A stretch of 7,817 bases of DNA, taken from Verrucomicrobiaceae bacterium. GTDB lineage: Bacteria > Verrucomicrobiota > Verrucomicrobiae > Verrucomicrobiales > Akkermansiaceae. The stretch covers positions 1 through 7,817 of the forward strand of contig CANBTO010000224.1 of the NCBI GenBank assembly GCA_947372405.1. Reading direction: 5' to 3'. The first letter of the stretch is position 1, and each line of letters opens with the position of its first letter. The notes beneath the pieces are model-generated. The model searched no databases, was not told where the DNA came from, and saw only the letters and a program-made list of their open reading frames with translations. The position numbers were made by a program, and so were the translations under genes. Below are positions 6,115 through 7,817 of the stretch, one piece after another.

Positions 6115-7817
6115 ATGTCCCAGACACTGACCATCGATCAGGCTTTTCAACTGTCCGTGCAGCATCATCAGGCGGGTCGACTGCAGGTGGCGGAGGACCT
6201 CTACCGGCGGATTCTCGCGGCCCAACCCGGGCACGGTGGAGCTGTGCATTATCTGGGCGTGCTGGCGCTTCAGACGGGGCATCCCGATGACGCGATCGCG
6301 CTCATGCGGCAGGCCATCGCCCTGTGGCCAAACTACCCCGAGGCCCACAGCAATCTTGGCAAAGCGTTACACGATATGGGGCGCTTCGAGCAGGCTGTCG
6401 CCGCCTCGCGTGAGGCCGTGGCACTGCAGCCAGACTACCCCGAGGCTCTTATCAATCTTGGCAATGCCTTGCGGCACGTGGGGAATTCCGCCGAAGCCAT
6501 CGCTGCATTTCGCCAAGCCATCGCCTTGAGACCTGACGACCCCGAAGTTCACATCAATCTTGGCAACGCTTTGCGGGACACACGCCAGTTCGACGAAGCC
6601 ATCGTCGCGTATCAGCGAGCGCTTGCCCTCCGGCCCGACTACGCCGAAGCCCACAACAATCTCGGCAGCGTCTTGCAGGATGCAGGCCGTCTCGACGAAG
6701 CGATCGCTGCGTTTCGGCAGGCGCTCGCCCTGCGGCCAAACTACCCCGAAGTCCACAGCAATCTTGGCAATGCGTTGCAGGATCAGGGCGGCCTCGACGA
6801 GGCCATCGCCGAGTATCGCCGGGCGCTCGCCCTGCTACCCGACTTCCCTGAAGCCCACAGCAATCTGGTTTACTCACTTGAGTTTCATCCCGGATACGAC
6901 GCGCTGGCGATCCACGCCGAGGCACGGCGTTGGGACGAGCGGCACGCCCGGCCGCTGAAGCATCTGATTCAAAGCCACTCCAATTCCCGTGACTCGGAAC
7001 GAAGGTTGCGGATTGGCTATATTTCGCCTGACTTCCGCCAGCATGCCACAGCGGCAGGAGGGAGCATTTCCCTGCTGGCGAACCACGATCACCGGATGTT
7101 CGCCGTTTACTGCTATTCCGGTGTCGTGCGTCCGGACTCGGTGACGGAGCGACTGCGGGCTCATGCGGACGTATGGCGGGACACGGCGGGGTTTTCCCAT
7201 CAGCGCCTGGCCGACCTCGTGCGTGAGGATCAGATTGATATTCTTGTGGATCTGACGATGCACATGGCCGGTTCCCGGTTGCCAGTCTTTGCACGCAAGC
7301 CTGCACCGATCCAGGTCGCATGGCAGGCCTACCCGAGCACTACAGGAGTCTCAACGATCGACTACCGGCTGACCGATCCATTTCTGGATCCGCCCGGGCA
7401 CCATGATGCATTTTACGCTGAAGAGTCGGCGCGCCTGCCGAACAGTTTCTGGTGCTATGACCCAATGGTGGAGCCTCAGCCGGTGAATGATCTCCCGGCG
7501 ATGAAGAACGGCCACCTGACGCTGGGATGCTTGAACAATTTCTCGAAGATCAATGCAGGTGTTCTGGCGTTGTGGGCGCGTGTTCTGAAAGCTGTGCCGG
7601 GGTCGCGCCTGTTGTTGCTGGTTCCGTTAGGCCATGCCCGTGAGCGGGTGGTTGACGAACTTCGAGACCATGGGATCGAACGGGAGCGCGTCGAGTTCAC
7701 TGGCAGATTGCCACGAATGGAATACCTGAAGCTCCTCAACCGCATCGATCTCGGGTTGGAGCCGTTCCCCTACAACGGACACGTCACGAGTCTGGACGCA
7801 TTCTGGATGGGAGTGCC
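6115..7817 (+). CDS. TPR-repeat O-GlcNAc-transferase (SPINDLY-like, GT41) protein, 3' end outside window
   Basis: The frame is open from ATG 6115 to the window edge (567 codons plus two bases). The N-terminal half is a TPR superhelix: a divergent first unit (about 7-40), then 34-residue units at 41-74, 75-108, 109-142, 143-176, 177-210 and 211-244 and a partial one from 245. The repeated pattern is 'PEAHSNLG.aL...G..deAIAa.r.AlaL.Pdy'. From about residue 297 comes the GT41 catalytic region: RIGYISPDFRQH (H310 at the position of the active-site His), DILVDLTMHMAGSRL (376-389), YPSTTG (406-411), the nucleotide-binding-lobe motif GCLNNFSKIN (471-480, K478) and EPFPYNGHVTSLDAFWMGV (549-567). The family transfers a sugar, usually GlcNAc from UDP-GlcNAc, to Ser/Thr of proteins, with the TPR part choosing substrates; plant SPINDLY adds fucose. 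Donor and target here are unknown. No signal peptide or membrane segment is visible, so it is probably cytoplasmic. Confidence 0.93.
   Translation, partial: MSQTLTIDQAFQLSVQHHQAGRLQVAEDLYRRILAAQPGHGGAVHYLGVLALQTGHPDDAIALMRQAIALWPNYPEAHSNLGKALHDMGRFEQAVAASREAVALQPDYPEALINLGNALRHVGNSAEAIAAFRQAIALRPDDPEVHINLGNALRDTRQFDEAIVAYQRALALRPDYAEAHNNLGSVLQDAGRLDEAIAAFRQALALRPNYPEVHSNLGNALQDQGGLDEAIAEYRRALALLPDFPEAHSNLVYSLEFHPGYDALAIHAEARRWDERHARPLKHLIQSHSNSRDSERRLRIGYISPDFRQHATAAGGSISLLANHDHRMFAVYCYSGVVRPDSVTERLRAHADVWRDTAGFSHQRLADLVREDQIDILVDLTMHMAGSRLPVFARKPAPIQVAWQAYPSTTGVSTIDYRLTDPFLDPPGHHDAFYAEESARLPNSFWCYDPMVEPQPVNDLPAMKNGHLTLGCLNNFSKINAGVLALWARVLKAVPGSRLLLLVPLGHARERVVDELRDHGIERERVEFTGRLPRMEYLKLLNRIDLGLEPFPYNGHVTSLDAFWMGV
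6337..6846 (+). repeat. Five tandem 102-bp TPR-coding repeats
   Basis: Exactly spaced 102-bp units begin at 6337, 6439, 6541, 6643 and 6745, and a partial sixth begins at 6847. Each starts with a CCCGAAGCCCACAGCAAT-like stretch. The similarity is visible at the DNA level (for example CACAGCAATCTTGGCAA in units 6337 and 6745), indicating recent internal duplication within the coding sequence, with no frame disruption. Confidence 0.85.

Noticed and set aside
5810..6130. Plus-strand 106-residue open frame before the glycosyltransferase
   Set aside because: No family resemblance or RBS, and it overlaps the ATG and SD of the well-supported gene at 6115 in another frame.
6554..7321. Minus-strand 255-residue open frame opposite the glycosyltransferase
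   Set aside because: Antisense shadow of TPR repeats and catalytic domain; its own repeats (DCCGLRGSLAAGRAP-like) are the TPR units read backwards.

Overview
The window looks like part of a Verrucomicrobia or related PVC-group (Planctomycetes-Verrucomicrobia-Chlamydiae) chromosome. It is fairly GC-rich. It carries a very large Ser/Thr/Gly/Asn-rich secreted protein built from autotransporter-associated beta-strand repeats, with the C-terminal 'NGDGvkNGlAWLLGA ... fgRL' module I associate with Verrucomicrobia. It also carries a TPR-O-GlcNAc-transferase-like (SPINDLY-type) glycosyltransferase of a kind abundant in Planctomycetes and Verrucomicrobia. The phylum call rests on family recognition, not on a search.

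Layout: bases 1-149 are the 3' end of an IS3-family insertion sequence, comprising the last 37 codons of the transposase and a probable right terminal repeat ending in CA. Bases 150-642 contain no convincing gene but hold small structured motifs: a 7-bp hairpin, three 9-bp tandem units and a GC hairpin. The dominant gene runs from 643 to 5250 (a start at 619 is possible). It encodes an exported protein of about 1535 residues with signal peptide, several beta-strand repeats, an inserted 'FADGDAVVF'-type module, an Ig-like domain and a C-terminal module with a calcium-loop motif. It is closed by a very strong intrinsic terminator at 5274-5307.

Bases 5308-6114 are an 800-bp gene-poor interval that I consider the most unusual part of the window. 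It contains two degenerate tandem arrays with the same 21-bp period (about 5427-5594 and 5696-5800). Several units of the first array are dyads able to form hairpins, and two of them differ by a compensatory base-pair change. From 6115 to the window edge runs an open gene for a TPR protein with an O-GlcNAc-transferase-type catalytic domain. It is cut off after 567 complete codons.

The two large genes lie on the same strand but are separated by the terminator and the repeat interval, so they are probably separate transcription units. A functional link (glycosyltransferase acting on the Ser/Thr-rich surface protein) is only speculative. No defence system, CRISPR array, tRNA or rRNA was recognised.
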